Assembly (NCBI GenBank): GCA_016858145.1
Contig: JAEHOE010000002.1
Coordinates: forward strand, 1,426,001-1,490,000
Source: Edaphochlamys debaryana
Lineage: Eukaryota > Chlorophyta > Chlorophyceae > Chlamydomonadales
DNA length: 64,000 bases
Direction: 5' to 3'
Below, one piece after another: positions 1-11,982 of the stretch. Each line of letters starts with the position of its first letter. Within the stretch, counting starts at the first letter, position 1. The position numbers and the translations under genes were made by a program. The notes under the pieces were generated by a model. That model worked only from the letters and a program-made list of their open reading frames with translations. It did no database searches and was not told the DNA's origin.

Positions 1-1163
1 CGGGGCTGTCATCCTGTCATCCGCGGCACGCACCCCGCACCATGACGAGAATTAGGCAGGCCGACAAGCGCGCTGTATGGCAAGAGCTTGTGACCTGATG
101 TACACAAGAGCTTGGGCACAGTTGGGACAGGCCTGCAAGGTGGAGGGAAGGTCGGAGGTGGGCTGGAGGTGGGCCCCAACCAGGCCGGGACCTGTCGAGA
201 CTGGGCCTCGACTCCAAGAGGGGAAGGGGTCCCAGTAAAGTTGCCTTAGCCCTCTAGCCTTCGGTACCCAACCCTGCGCTCCCTTGCTGCTAGCTGCTGG
301 CTGCTGGCTGCTTGCTGTGTGCTGTGTGCTGTGTGCTGTGTGCTGTGTGCTGTGTGCTGTGTGCTGGGTATCCGCACCGACCCCGATTCTACTCCTGTGG
401 CCGACACGCTTGGAACCTCTCGGAGGGCAAACTGGGCATGGGCAGGACAGGTCACCACAAAGGCGAAGCCACAGGGACTTGACCTGACGCCTCACTCTGT
501 CACACCTGTGGTGACCATCAACATACCGGTAGCCGCCTACATCCCTCAAGTTCACAAGGACCCCTCATGCTGTGCGCACATCAACACGCGCCAACCGCAG
601 CAAACCAATGCATAGACCGTCCGACATTTGACCTGCTCAAACCCAATGCTCACTGCGCAACAAAGCTGTCTGGCCCATGCCCTTTCCCGGGCGTGTAACG
701 GCCTCAGCAGCGGCGCTCACCGCCGTACCACACTCATGAGTAACTGCCGTACCGGCGCCACACAACCTACGCTCGCCTCTCGGCGGTCCAGCCGTACAGA
801 TGCTGTCCCAGCGCTCCCCAGAACGCTTGTTGGATACCTCTAATAACCCCTCCCCTCCCAACAGTCCACGAATGCTCATCGTGCTCACGCACGTGCCCTT
901 CAAGCGGCTCGGCACTTGCGGAGGCATATGCGTCCTTGCCCCCTGCGGGCATCCCTGCCCCCTGTGGGTGTCCCTGCCCCCTGCAGGCGTCCCTCGCCAT
1001 CAGATACATCATTCTTGGGGCCAGTCCTTTAGCAGGTGTAGACGCTCGTAATCCCTCTCCGCGCTGATTGCAACCCTAGCAGCTAGGGTTCGTGAAGCGC
1101 GGGGGGTTATGTACCGGTACACACTGCCCTTTCCTTTCAATTTCCAGAGGCAGGCAGGTGTGC
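1..1163. other. Gene-free flank downstream of gene A
   Basis: No open frame here looks like a real exon: the frames are short, carry no recognisable motif, and are not joined by convincing splice sites. The stretch lies 3' of gene A (minus strand) and probably contains its 3' untranslated region. The only clear structure is the 7-bp tandem array at 314-366. No TGTAA signal on the minus strand could be found here. Confidence 0.5.
314..366 (+). repeat. 7-bp tandem repeat (GCTGTGT)n
   Basis: About seven and a half head-to-tail copies of GCTGTGT, preceded by degenerate GCTGCTG-type units from about 290. It is a simple microsatellite with no coding sense. Confidence 0.9.
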
Positions 1164-4100
1164 TTAAGCCTGGCGGCGGCGCGGGGGCGGGCGGCGGGCA
1201 GGCGGCAAGCGCACGCCTGGCAGGTCCACCCCCGGCAGGCGGTTGAGGCGAAGCTTCCGCTTCTTGGGAGGGGGCTGCCGCCGCGGAGGCGGGTGGGCCT
1301 TCCTGGACGATGCCGGGCTGGGCTTGGGGGCCGGGCTTGGGGAGGGCGAGGGCGAGGGGCTGGGCGAGGGGCTTGGGGAGGGAGAAGGCGAGGGCGAAGG
1401 AGAGGGAGAAGGAGAGGGGCTAGGCGAGGGGCTGGGCGAGGGCGAAGGCGAAGGCGAGGGCGAAGGCGAGGGGCTGGGAGACGGGCTGGGAGAGGGGACC
1501 GGCACAGGGCTGGGCGAGGAGCCGTAGACGGGGCTTGGCGGCGGGGGGCTGCCGTATGGGGACGGCGAGGGCACGGGGGAAGGGGAAGGCGAGGGCGAGG
1601 GGCTAGGCTCGGGGGACGGGGAGGGCGAGGGCACAGGCGAGGGCGAGGGGCTCGGTTCGGGGGAAGGGGAGGGCGAAGGGGAAGGTGAGGGAGAGGGTGA
1701 GGGGCTCGGCTCAGGGGGAGGGGGGCTGCCATAGACGGGGCTGGGGGAGGGGCTGGGCTCCGGCGACGGGGAGGGCGACGGGGAGGGCGAAGGGGAGGGC
1801 TCGGGAGAGGGCGGTGGGCTCGGCTCAGGCGATGGCGGTGGCGGTGGGCTCGGCTCAGGCGATGGCGGGGGGCTGCCATAGACGGGGCTGGGCGAGGGGC
1901 TCGGCTCGGGCGAAGGCGAAGGCTCGGGGCTCGGCTCAGGCGAGGGGGAGGGGCTCGGCTCGGGGGATGGCGACGGGCTTGGCTCAGGGGAAGGCGAAGG
2001 CGAGGGCTCCGGGCTGGGCTCGGGGGACGGCGAGGGGCTGCCGTACGCGGGGCTGGGGGTGGGGCTGGGCGAGGGAGACTCCATGGGGCTGGGCGAGGGG
2101 CTGGCCTCGGGCTTTGGCTTGGTGCCGGGCAGCTCGTACTCTGCATCACCAGGGGCCGCGGGCTTTCAATGCGATGGTGTGTTAATGCGGGACCCGATCC
2201 GGGTCCCAGATCTTAGGCCGTCTCAGCAAGGCGCACAAACGAGTTTGCACGGCTCCTCCTCCCTCTGGACGCACCTGGGTAGTTGTACAACAGTGCGAAG
2301 GCTGAGATACGGCCGCTCCAGCCAGCCGGCATGCTGCCCAGCTGCCTGAAGCACACGGACGTGTCCTGCGGGCCGAAGGGCGAAAGCCACACAGCGAGAC
2401 TCTCGAGCTGTAAAACCCTAAACCCTAAACAAGCTGCACTCCCAGCCGGGGCTGCTTCTGTGGGGCTCTCACGGCAGTATCCCCCTCCCCCGACACTCTG
2501 CCTGCCCAGCCCTAGGCAGTAGCCTTAGGCTCATGGCCGCTGTCGGGTCCAACGCACCTTGGCGGGGTCCCGAATGAGGCAGGGCGTGTCGAAAAACTCA
2601 TTGTCGGTGGCGCGCCTGGGGGCAGGAGCGGGCGCAGGGGGTGGGAGGGCGGAAGTTTGTGAGAGGGTGGAAGGTGATGGGAGACGAGAGGTGGGCGGTG
2701 GGGTGGGAGAGTCGCGGAGTGTCTGGGCTGAGCGGGCAGCTCGTTTCCTCACTCAGGCCAAGACGGGTGAAATGGGGGCGGGCTATGACCTTGCCCAAAC
2801 TGCAGGGTCCGACGTGGCGCTAGTTGCGGTGCCGCGTAACGGTGCGAACCGATCTGTTGCCCCCAATCCGGACCGTGGCTCACCGTCCGACGGGGTCAGA
2901 GTAGACGCGCAGCGCAACGCCCCTGCGCGCATGGGAGAGCGGGACAAGATGAGGTGGTCGGGACCCTAACTAGGATGGCAAACGCATGGGGCCCAGTTGA
3001 GCCCTTGAGCCCTTGTCGTCACGCCGTGCTCCAAGCTCGTCCATGCTACTGGCCCCCTTACCCCTGCTGTATGCACCCTGCCGCGTCCCCACAGCGCCCC
3101 CTGGCCCGCCCCTGGCCCGCCCCTGGAGTGTCCTCCGGTCCCTGGCAGCTCCCCCCTGCCGCCCCTGCGCTCACGCAAAGTCCTCCACGCAGTCCGCCTT
3201 GAGGCACTTGCACGTGAGGCGCAGAGAGTCGATGTTGTCGTCCCAGGACTGCGGGTGAGCACGGCGGGCGGGAAGTGCACGAGACATGCTGGGAGTCCCC
3301 AGCCAAGGCTCCAGATGCCATTGGCCATACCACGAAAGCACCAAAAGCAAGAGCAACAGTGGGCCCAGCAACCGGGAGCAGCGCATGAGCACGCACCGGC
3401 GCGCGCTCCGGTGGCGGCAGCTCCCGCAGGTCCAGGTTGGCCAGGGAGTCCCGGGGGGAGGCGGGGTCCCACATGACCGTGTAGTTCTCGCCTGGGGGAC
3501 CAGGGTTGAGTCGACATGCACACTTGAGATGGGGCGAGGCACAACGCAAGACCCACGATCGAGTGGCGAATTGTCCTAAACGACAGTAGGCTGGTCCGCC
3601 CTTTGCCATCCCCCTCCCGCAGTCCTGGGATCCGGCAACTGCCTCCAGGCCACTGCGCTGAAAGTGCCGTAAACGAATCCACATCTTCACAAGTGCAAGT
3701 GCTCACAGTGGCCTCAGGTGCTCTACACGGCGCTGCCACCATACGTCCGCGCCCCTGAGGCTTTGAAGCCGGGCCCCAGGACACCCCTACCCTCCACTGG
3801 GAGGCTTCACGTGCTTCCATCAAGGCCCAACACTACGCAGACTCCCTGCCCCCTTCCTACGAGTTTGCTCCCTACTCAGTGAGCCCCGCTGGCCACTTGT
3901 GACCCACCGCGGAACTCGTTCAGGTACCAGAAGGACGCAGTGCAGGCCAGGCCGCCTGCAGTTGGGGAGGAGAGGGAGCAAAGCGTTGAGACGGAGGGGA
4001 CCGGTAGAAAGGGCCGCTTAGTCACACGACACGCCCGGGAGTGGGCAGAGGGCCATGAGCACTGGAAGGAGGACGTTTGTGTGCAACGGTGCAATGCTTA

Positions 4101-7003
4101 CTGAGGCCAGAGGGGCTGGGCGAGGGCTCGGGGCTGAGGCCGGGCGACTCAGGCGAGGGCGAGGGAGCAGGCGAGGGGCTGGGGCTTGGCGAAACGCCCG
4201 GCGGTAGGAGCGGCGCCGCGGGGGTGGCGGGAATGGCCGGTGAGGCGGGGACGCCGGGGGGTGGCGGGGGCGGGGACGGGCTGGGCGGCGGGGGGCTGGG
4301 CGGCATGCCTGGAGTGGAGGGCGAGGGAGGTGGGGGGGAGGGCGGCGGCGGGTACTGAGGAGGGACCATGATTGAAGGCAGGCTCGGAGGGGAAGGGGGG
4401 GACCTGAACCGGGAGGGCGCGCGGGGGACGGTGGGGTAGTAGGGGTTGAGCGGAGGCGGCTGGTTGGGCGGGTTGCGGGGGCTCCGAGGCGGGCGCTTGG
4501 GGCTGTTCGCGGGCGAGCGAGGGCGGGTGGGCCTCTGCGGTGAGAAGGGGGCGACTGGGGGCGAAGGCGAGGGCGGCCTCTCCGGGACGAAGGGCATGAA
4601 CGGCCTGCCTCCCTCCGCCGGGCTGGGCGGGGCCTCGGGCTCAGGAGTGGCAGGCTCCGTGGAGCGAGGCGGAGGGCGGGGCCGCGGTGGCGGCCGCGGG
4701 GGGCGGGGAACCCGAGGGGAGTTCGGCGCGTTCACATCCACGGGGCTGTCCGGGCTGGGCTCGGGGCTGGGCTCGGGGCTCGGCTCGGGGCTGGGCGAAG
4801 GGCTCTCCGCGGGTCCCTCCTCGGGGAACGCGGGGCCGAGAGGCGTGAACGGGGGCGGCGGGCGGCGGGGAATGCGGGGCACGCGAGGGCTCCGGGGGGG
4901 CGGCGGCGAGGGAGTCATGTCGACGGGGCTGGGCTCCGGGCTGGGCTCCGGGCTCGGCTCCGGGCTCGGCTCTGGGCTCGGCTCTGGGCTCGGCTCTGGG
5001 CTCGGCTCTGGGCTGGGGGAGGGTGAGTCCTCGGGGCTGGGGGAGGGCGAGCCTGCAAGCAGCGACGGACAGCACTCAGCCAAGATCAGCCAAGCCAACC
5101 GCGCGGACTGCAGCAGTACACCTGCAACAGTAAAAGGCTCTTGGATACTCACCCCGGGGCACGGTCCGAGGGAGCACGTAGTCCGCGTTGTTGTACACAA
5201 TGGCCTGAAGGGGCGGGACAGAGGCAAGGAGAGGTAGCCGGTCGGGCCGAGAAGGAACCTCGCAGGTGAGGGCGCTGGCCCCTGATGGCCCCGACAGGTC
5301 TGGTAAACAGCGCCCGCAACAGCCGGCAGGTCGGAGCGCCAAGCCCCCCAGCCCCTGTGGCTCCAGGCCTTGTGCCTTGCCAAGTCCCTCGTCCCTAAGG
5401 GGCCTCACCCAACTGCTGCTGGGCAACTGAGCTCGCGCACTCTGACTCAGCCAAGGCTCCCGTGACTCACCACAGCGCTGGCGCGCGAGCTCCATCCGCC
5501 CCACATGCTGCCCCTGCGGCCCTGGCAGCTGCTGCCATCGGCCGAGGGGTCGCAGGTCAGGCTCTCGAAGGAGCCGCCGTTGGTACGGCGCCAGATGGGG
5601 TCCGACCACACGCGCAGCAGCACCATGCTGTGGGGAGGGAGGGGGAGGGCAGGGGATGGAGAAGCGGAGGCGATGTTTGAGAGAGAGCGAACAAGGGTCA
5701 GGGAGGCGGCCTTGGCATGATGTGTGTGGGGGGTGGAGGGGCGTCACGCGGCCGCGCCCGACGTCTCAGTACAAGGCACGGCGGGGCAAGGGAGGCCCGC
5801 GAATCGTGTCATGTGCCACGTCCGTCTGGCGCAGTCCTCCTTGCCTGGTGCCAACCCGCCTCCACTCTCCGGCCCCACAATCCTTGGCGTCCGTGCCCTC
5901 GGCGCCCGGCCCCCGAGGCCCCGACCGCTTCCCCACCTGTAGTCAGGGAGGCAGTCTCCGCTGAGGCAGGTGCCTGAGGGGCAAGGGGGCCAGCAGCCGC
6001 GCGCTCAGCACAATTGAATCTCAGCAACCAACCAGGGCCCCAGAGGCTCTCCAACCCCGCCTGTGCTAGCAACTCTCCCCCCATGCAGCCCGCAGCCGTG
6101 TGGTTGACTCACAGCTGATCTTGAGAGAGTTGATGATGTCATCCCACGTGCGGGTCTCGCCCTGTGGAGGAGTTGGGGCGAGCACGGTTGGGTGTTCATC
6201 TGTTCAACAGGGGGGGTCCCGAAGCTCTGACAGGCAGCTAGGGCTGAAAACACAAGCGCCAGGCACTGCGTATGCTGTCAGGCTCAGAGGGTCACCTCTA
6301 CGTACCAAGGCCGTCTGCCTCTAGCTTCTGCAATGCCATCCCTGATAACGAGCCTTTGCGAAGTGACGCACTTGCTACCCCCATCCTTCGGCCAGCCCCC
6401 TCACTCTTCCCCTCCCGAACCGTGCACCACTGCCCCCTCAATTGGCGCCCCCCCGTGTCCCTCCCTTCCGCAAGCCTCCACTCACCGATGCAAGGACCCT
6501 GGGTACTTCCGCCAGGTCATAGATGACCTCGACGCCCGGCACGCCGCTGGCGCTGGGCGTGAAGCTCAACTCCAGGGCCGTTCCCTCATAGCCACCTCTC
6601 GCGTAGAACTCCGCCTTGCAGGTCACGGAGCCTGCGTTCAAGGAAGAGCAGCATCATAACCGTGTGCACACCGAACGCGCACGTCGGACCAAGGAGGGAA
6701 GTGTTTCCATCCGGGCAACACCGAGCGACGCCCGTCGTCATAAACAACCGCTCGAACTGGGCGTGTGCGAAACGGCAACTGCTGAAGCTGAAAGACAGTA
6801 TCGCTGACAGCGCAGCGAGCGCTGTCGAAGCGGTTGCGCAGGCTGCACAAGCAATGCGGGCGACTGGCGGGCTCCGCAAGGCTGCGCAAGGCTGGCAAGC
6901 GAACGCTGGAGTGATCACCGTCGGCGTCTACGCTCTCACCAGCTCGTGCGGATGCGACGAGTAGGCTCAACGCGAGCCCAAGCAAAATGGGCGCCCGAAG
7001 CAT
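1164..7003 (-). CDS. Gene A: secreted Ser-Pro-rich protein with two globular modules
   Basis: Thirteen-exon model: 7003-6940, 6631-6486, 6161-6113, 5973-5937, 5627-5471, 5204-5153, 5052-4102, 3955-3908, 3491-3397, 3248-3175, 2615-2558, 2407-2275, 2140-1164. Every junction keeps frame and the total is 946 residues. Exon 1 is a signal peptide (MLRAPILLGLALSLLVASARA), so the product is secreted. Module 1 (exons 2-6) starts SVTCKAEFYARGGYEG, has a TWDDIINSLKISCTC turn and ends SSRASAVAIVYNNADYVLP. A Pro/Ser/Glu segment of about 317 codons follows. Module 2 (exons 8-12) starts LACTASFWYLNEFRG, has SWDDNIDSLRLTCKC and ends MPAGWSGRISAFALLYNYP. The last exon encodes (SP/EP)n and a basic Pro/Arg tail. 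These tracts resemble hydroxyproline-rich glycoproteins of volvocalean walls (family knowledge). If the 4101-3956 intron is not used, the upstream half ends at a stop at 4022. No second signal-peptide exon lies there, so one gene is favoured. Confidence 0.75.
2412..2430 (-). repeat. Interstitial telomere-like repeat (TTTAGGG)2 in an intron
   Basis: The minus strand reads GTTTAGGGTTTAGGGTTTTA and then the CAG acceptor of gene A exon 12. Two plant-type telomere units therefore form the pyrimidine-rich tract just before a 3' splice site. Confidence 0.7.
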
Positions 7004-7039
7004 CCAATCAGCTTCAGCAGCTCGGGCGCGTCAGCGCCG

Positions 7040-7045
7040 TTTATA
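7040..7045 (-). promoter_or_regulatory. TATA box of gene A
   Basis: TATAAA on the minus strand, about 40 bp upstream of the gene A start codon at 7003. The 5' untranslated leader would be very short. Confidence 0.5.
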
Positions 7046-8035
7046 GCTGCAGTGTTGTGCAGCGGCACTACCCGGCACTAACACAAGCCAGGCTGGCGTC
7101 GAGGCCCCAGGTGTGATGGTGTGCAGAAGCGACAGATGAATGTGCAACACCGTACTTAAACTCTCGATCGCCAAAGCCGGAGGCCGCAGCAGTGTGCTCT
7201 GTGCACTCCTTATTGCACCAGCTGAGGTGGGAACGCTCGACGCTGCGTCCCTCAACTCGCGCCCGCCGTTCCCGGACCGACAGCTCCCGGACTCGCGAAA
7301 CAGCGCCGCTTGACCTCGACGACTACTGCAGCGCATCATTCAATACTGGAGACTGGACAGGTAACAGTATTTCGCGGCGTCCCCCGCGACCGGAGCGTGA
7401 TGGGTAGCGACTACCTGGCGCTCTGCGAGCTCTAGCCGTCCCAGAGTCGGGTTGGACAGATGCACAAACACCCTTGCGCAGCGAGCGTCGACGCACACAG
7501 TTGTCGATGGTCGGCGTGTTGTCCGTCAGCCGTCCGCCACGAACCGCCCCATGTCTACCCCTCAAGCATTGCCCTCTGGCGGACCTGACACCAGCCCTAC
7601 AGAAGCATATCGGTGCCCCCGACAATTGCACGCACTCCCTTTCCGCCCCCCAGGTCAGTGCATCGCAGTTCAGCTCTCCCGATGTCGCGTACGCCCTGTT
7701 GACCGTGTTGACGTCTTTGGTCAGGCGGGTCAGGGCTCGCTCACACAAAGGTTCCCCCCGTCCCCTTTAAGATCCCCAAGCTACCCAGCGAAGCATACAT
7801 GAACACCACTCGCTCTCCAGCAGTTGTATGGGGCGCGATCATGTTCACAAGCACAGCATGCAGACTCGTCGCGATGCCAGGCTGAACGCGATGGCTGTCG
7901 GGACAGAACCATTCTAACGCGATGGCTGTTGGTACAGCCATCCCTGCACGTATGTCAGGAGTAAGCATACGAGAGTCGCGGTCGGGCTGCAACATATTTC
8001 ATTCCCGTACGGTTTGTACAGTAGTGGTGAGCACA

Positions 8036-8041
8036 TATATA
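8036..8041 (+). promoter_or_regulatory. TATA box of gene B
   Basis: TATATA within CACATATATAG, about 90 bp upstream of the gene B start codon at 8128. This spacing is ordinary for an algal core promoter with a leader of about 60 bp. Confidence 0.55.
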
Positions 8042-8127
8042 GTTCCTAGCTCACCTTCTCCTGCACACACAACACTCAGTTACTTTGGAGAAGTCCGAAA
8101 CCTCAAGTCTGAGCACCTGCAGCAAGA

Positions 8128-10302
8128 ATGGGTTCGAGCGGCTGCGCCGCAGTGGTGCTCCTGGTGCTCGGGGCTCTGGCAGCGACTGCGCATGGTAAGC
8201 AGAAACACCAACAGCGAGACTCGACAATGAGCGCCCTTGACCCGAACCTTCTCGGCTACAGCATGTGGCGCGACGGCCCGAGCTGCACGATCTGGCTCTG
8301 TTTAACTGACGACCGTAGCTCAGAAGTATCACCCAAGCTGAATGCGGTCATCATGCAGCTTCTTGGTCTTGCACATGTCTGGTCGCGGGAGGTCAGCATC
8401 TCCGTCCGCAGTTCCCACCGCGGTTCCCGCCGACCACGAATCCGCACCCTTGCTTCGCTGCTCCTCCACTTCCCCCACCGCAAAACGCAATCTTACACCA
8501 TGCTACCCCCAACCCGGTACCTACTCTCACGCCCGTGCCCCTGCCCGACCCCGCAGCCTCCATCACACGCCCGTCCCCCTGCCCCTGCCCTGCCCCTGCC
8601 CGCAGCCTCCATCACCTGCACAGCTACGATGTACGTGAAAGGCAACTTCCAGGGCCCGCCGCTGACGCTCAGCTTGACCCCTTGCGACGGCTGTGACTCT
8701 GACAAGGCTGTCATCTACGACTTTGCCAAGCAGCCCAAGGTGAGGCAAGCGAGGGGGCCTCCGAAGGCGGGCGCCATGTTACAAGGGGATAAAGGAGGGA
8801 CACGGAGTCTAGACTTGAGACGTACCTCGCAGAACATTAGGTGATGACCGTGTCTGGAGGGCAACGGACGGGAGCATCCGTCGCACTTTCCGACAAGGGG
8901 GCCAGCAGCTATCCTGTAACCCGGGGCGGTCCTCTTTGGGCGCGAGATTGATCCCTGCACGCTGCAGCGGGCGGCGAGGGATTTGAGGGGCGCCGTGCCT
9001 CCCCCTACCCAACCCATCCTTCCCCCTGCTGCGCCTTGACCTTGCCCAACCCACATCGCCCAACCCACACCGCCCAACCCACATCGCCCGACCCTCATCG
9101 CAGGGCGACACGCCCAAGGGATGGGACGACACGGTGCAGTCAGCCAAGCTCTCGTGCACCTGCGACGAGGCCGACTGCACTGAGGACTTTGGGTGAGCGA
9201 CCGCTGGGAAGGCGACGCAGGCGGACCGCTGCAAGTAGAGCTCAGTCCTGGGCACAAAGTGGGCAAAGGCACTAGGGTGGACGCGCGAGAGATGCAGCCA
9301 AACAAGATCCGTTCTAGCCCCTGCACACCCTGCCTTGCCGCCCCGTTCGCGCGGCCGTCCCCTTTGCCAGCCGTCGTCGCACAACCCAGCCCCCGCAAGA
9401 CGCCCGCTGACGTGACGCTTGCCTTCCTCCTGTGCGCCCCCCCTGGTCCTCCTTGCCCGCAGCAAGATCCTGCTGCGCATGTGGGCCGAGCCCTACTTCC
9501 GCAAGCACGGTGGCGGCGACAAGACGGACGTCACCTGCGCGGTCGCTTCCGGCGGCAAGTCCTGCGCCAACAACACCCTGACCAACATGCCCGCCGGCTT
9601 CGGCGCGCGGATTTCAGCTGCGGCGATTTTGTACTCGATGCCCGACTACAAGCTGCCCTTCAGCATCCCCAAGAACCCGTCGGGTGGGTGGCTTGGAGCG
9701 AGGGCCAGGCCTGGTGGGAGGAGGGTCTGTTTGGTTGCATTTCTTGCTTGGATCGAGCTGAAAGGCGTGTGCATGGAGGTGTGGTCACCTTGGTCTCATG
9801 CTCCGTCCTTGCCCCTTACGCCTTGCAGGCAGCCCCAAGCCCTCGCCCAGCCCTGAGCCCGAGGAGAGCCCCGAGCCGGCTGAGAGCCCAGAGCCTGAGG
9901 AGAGCCCAGAGCCCATGGAGAGCCCGGAGCCTATGGAGAGCCCAGAGCCCGTGGAGAGCCCAGAGCCCATGGAGAGTCCGGAGCCTGTGGAGAGCCCGGA
10001 GCCGGTTGAGAGCCCCAAGCCTAGCCCCAGCCCCAAGCCCAGCCCCAGCCCCAAGGGCTCCAGCCCCAAGCCGAGCTCCAGCCCCAAGGCAAGTGCTTTC
10101 GTTTGAAGGCTTTTTGCCCTTGTGTTCCCGGGCAGGCACGCTGTCAGGGCTCCGCACTGCTGTTGCGTGCTGACACACAACCCCCCTCCTTGCCCTTCCT
10201 CCCCTACCTGACCGACAGAAGAGGCGCCCCGGCAAGAAGCCCTCCACCAAGCCCACCCGCAAGCCCCGTGGGGGCCGCAAGAACCGCTCGCCTTCGCCCT
10301 AA
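8128..10302 (+). CDS. Gene B: secreted Ser-Pro-rich protein, single module
   Basis: Six exons: 8128-8194, 8606-8739, 9104-9192, 9463-9683, 9829-10088, 10219-10302. Phases match throughout and the product is 284 residues. Exon 1 is a signal peptide (MGSSGCAAVVLLVLGALAATAH). The globular module begins SITCTATMYVKGNFQGPP, continues with GWDDTVQSAKLSCTCDEADC and the block LLRMWAEPYFRKHGGGDK, and ends MPAGFGARISAAAILY. A repeat of about 6 residues per unit (ESPEP, with M/V/A variants) follows. The last exon is a lysine/arginine-rich tail ending [10 protein letters not shown]. Intron 5 has a GC donor (AAG|GCAAGT), while the other introns are GT-AG. The likely role is a hydroxyproline-rich wall or matrix glycoprotein whose basic tail could bind anionic polymers (inference). 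It is the only plus-strand gene of the cluster, divergent from A and convergent with C. Confidence 0.85.
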
Positions 10303-10425
10303 GAGGGATGTGCCGCCTCTACTTGGGGGGAAGGGGAGACGAATTGAACACAATCCTCGGAGGCCATGAAGGCCTAGGCATAGCGCATCCGGGCTAGTGA
10401 TACGGCATGACTAGAGGGACCGATG

Positions 10426-10430
10426 TGTAA
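10426..10430 (+). terminator. Polyadenylation signal TGTAA of gene B
   Basis: TGTAA lies 124 bp after the gene B stop codon. TGTAA is the established polyadenylation signal of Chlamydomonas and Volvox nuclear genes, so cleavage is expected about 10-20 bp downstream. Confidence 0.7.
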
Positions 10431-11982
10431 TGCCCGGTGGTGCTCACTAGCGACCGTAGAACAGTAACCTAGATGAGGGAGCCTGAGGGCAGACGACCCT
10501 CGACGGTGAATGCCGATGCGAGCGGCACTAGCATGATATGGAATCTAGCTTTCAGGGCTATGCCTTAGCAGCCCATTCATCCACTGACGGCGCGGTGGCA
10601 TGACGGCAGCTGGACCACTGTGGTGTGGACAGCCGGGTGACTCGGCTTGTGGTTTGTGAGGGGCAGACATGAAGGTCTGGTGCGGGCCAGCTTGTGGACG
10701 GGAATCTGTGTAACCGTGACGATGCCCGTGGATCAATCCATCGCTCTTCACTCGTCTGGGCAGGGTCTGAGTCACCTTTGCCCAATGCCCGTCAGCTAAG
10801 CTCCTAGGGGCGGGGCGGCAGGTGGGGGGGTGCCATCCCAAGTTGTGAACTGCCCTGCCTTGCTTGTGTTGTGGCTGAACATCTAGCATTCGGCGGGGAC
10901 CTCCAGTGTCGTGGATCATCAAGCCATGGAAGTAGGCTGAGAGACGGCAGCATTCCGCTTAAGGCCCCGCAATATTGGCTCAACTGGGGGAGGAGGCAAT
11001 GTCAGATTGCGGGGCGCGGGCAAGAGTATGAGCGCAACTTGCAGCAAACTTGGCTGTCGAGTACCCCCGCTGCGCAAGCAAGCTGCGAACAGCAGGGGCA
11101 GATCACCGACGCAAGGGGGTGAGGACGGATTGCTGATCCCCGAGGCTCGTGCAGTCGAGTGCAGTCTAGGTCCCGGGAAAAGACATTTCCGCCAAATGTG
11201 ACTTGGCTGTTGGCAAGCTGCTGGTCTGCATGTGTGGAGCTGCATCCCACGGACTCGGGGGTCGGGGCGTGTAAGCCCTGATCAGGCACGGATGACTGAT
11301 CCTGCAATGCAAGGGCTCGGTAGGTGGGCTACGGCGGGCTCATGTCGGTGGTGACTGGCAACCGGTAGAGCGGCATGCTTGGATTGGCGGGTGACAAGCG
11401 GCCGGACTGCATGGAGCTGACCCCGATGGCTCCGGGGTCAGGGGACTCGAAGCGCGCAAGCCCTCATCAGGCGTAAGCCGCTTGGCAGTCATTGGAGCAT
11501 GCGCGGGAACGCACACCGCGCAAAGCAGGGGAGAGATTCCTGGGGCAAAGAGATCCAGCTTCAGCACCGTGAGCGTTACAACAGGCGTACTGCACCGGGT
11601 CATACGGCGCTGGGACTGGCCTCACCCGGCGCATAGGATGGCATGGTGAAGCCCGGTCAGACCAGGAACAGGAGATAACGGCCCATCAGCGTGGCCCCAC
11701 CAGCTTCGTAAAAACACTTAGGTCAATGCCCACAGGTACTACGCGCGCACTTCACAAGTAGGGCAACTCTCGAGCCCTCCCCCCTCCCCAGCCATAGTGC
11801 TGAGCACCACTTTGCAGTGGCCCCAGCACACGTCAACGGGTCAGGGTGTCGGCTATGTACGGAGTCAAACGTCACAAAAACCACCAGCATGAACCAAAAC
11901 AGCTGGTTCCGTATGCTTTCTTCGTCAAAACATCCAGTCACGTAAGCGTCTGGTTGCATGGGTCTGCTGTAGCAGGTTGTGC
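10431..11982. other. Convergent intergenic region between genes B and C
   Basis: This region holds the 3' end of gene B and presumably the 3' untranslated region of gene C. No open frame carries recognisable protein or family resemblance, and I see no RNA gene or repeat. A minus-strand TGTAA lies at 11576-11580 and could serve gene C. Confidence 0.45.

Larger units (their letters stand above)
7004..8127. other. Shared divergent upstream region of genes A and B
   Basis: Genes A (leftward) and B (rightward) start head to head across 1.1 kb with no gene between them. TATA-like boxes lie close to both starts. I see no other motif I can name. Co-expression from a shared regulatory region is possible but is only inference. 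Confidence 0.5.

Noticed and set aside
1092..2185. Long plus-strand frames rich in Gly/Arg/Glu opposite the Pro-rich exons of gene A
   Set aside because: They are mirror images of the (SP/EP)n repeats on the other strand. The same happens at 4446-5237 and 14943-15791. No start, domain or splice logic supports them.
1164..4102. The gene A downstream half as a separate gene
   Set aside because: There is no signal-peptide exon or promoter between 4102 and 3955, and the junction keeps frame with the upstream half. Kept as an alternative only.
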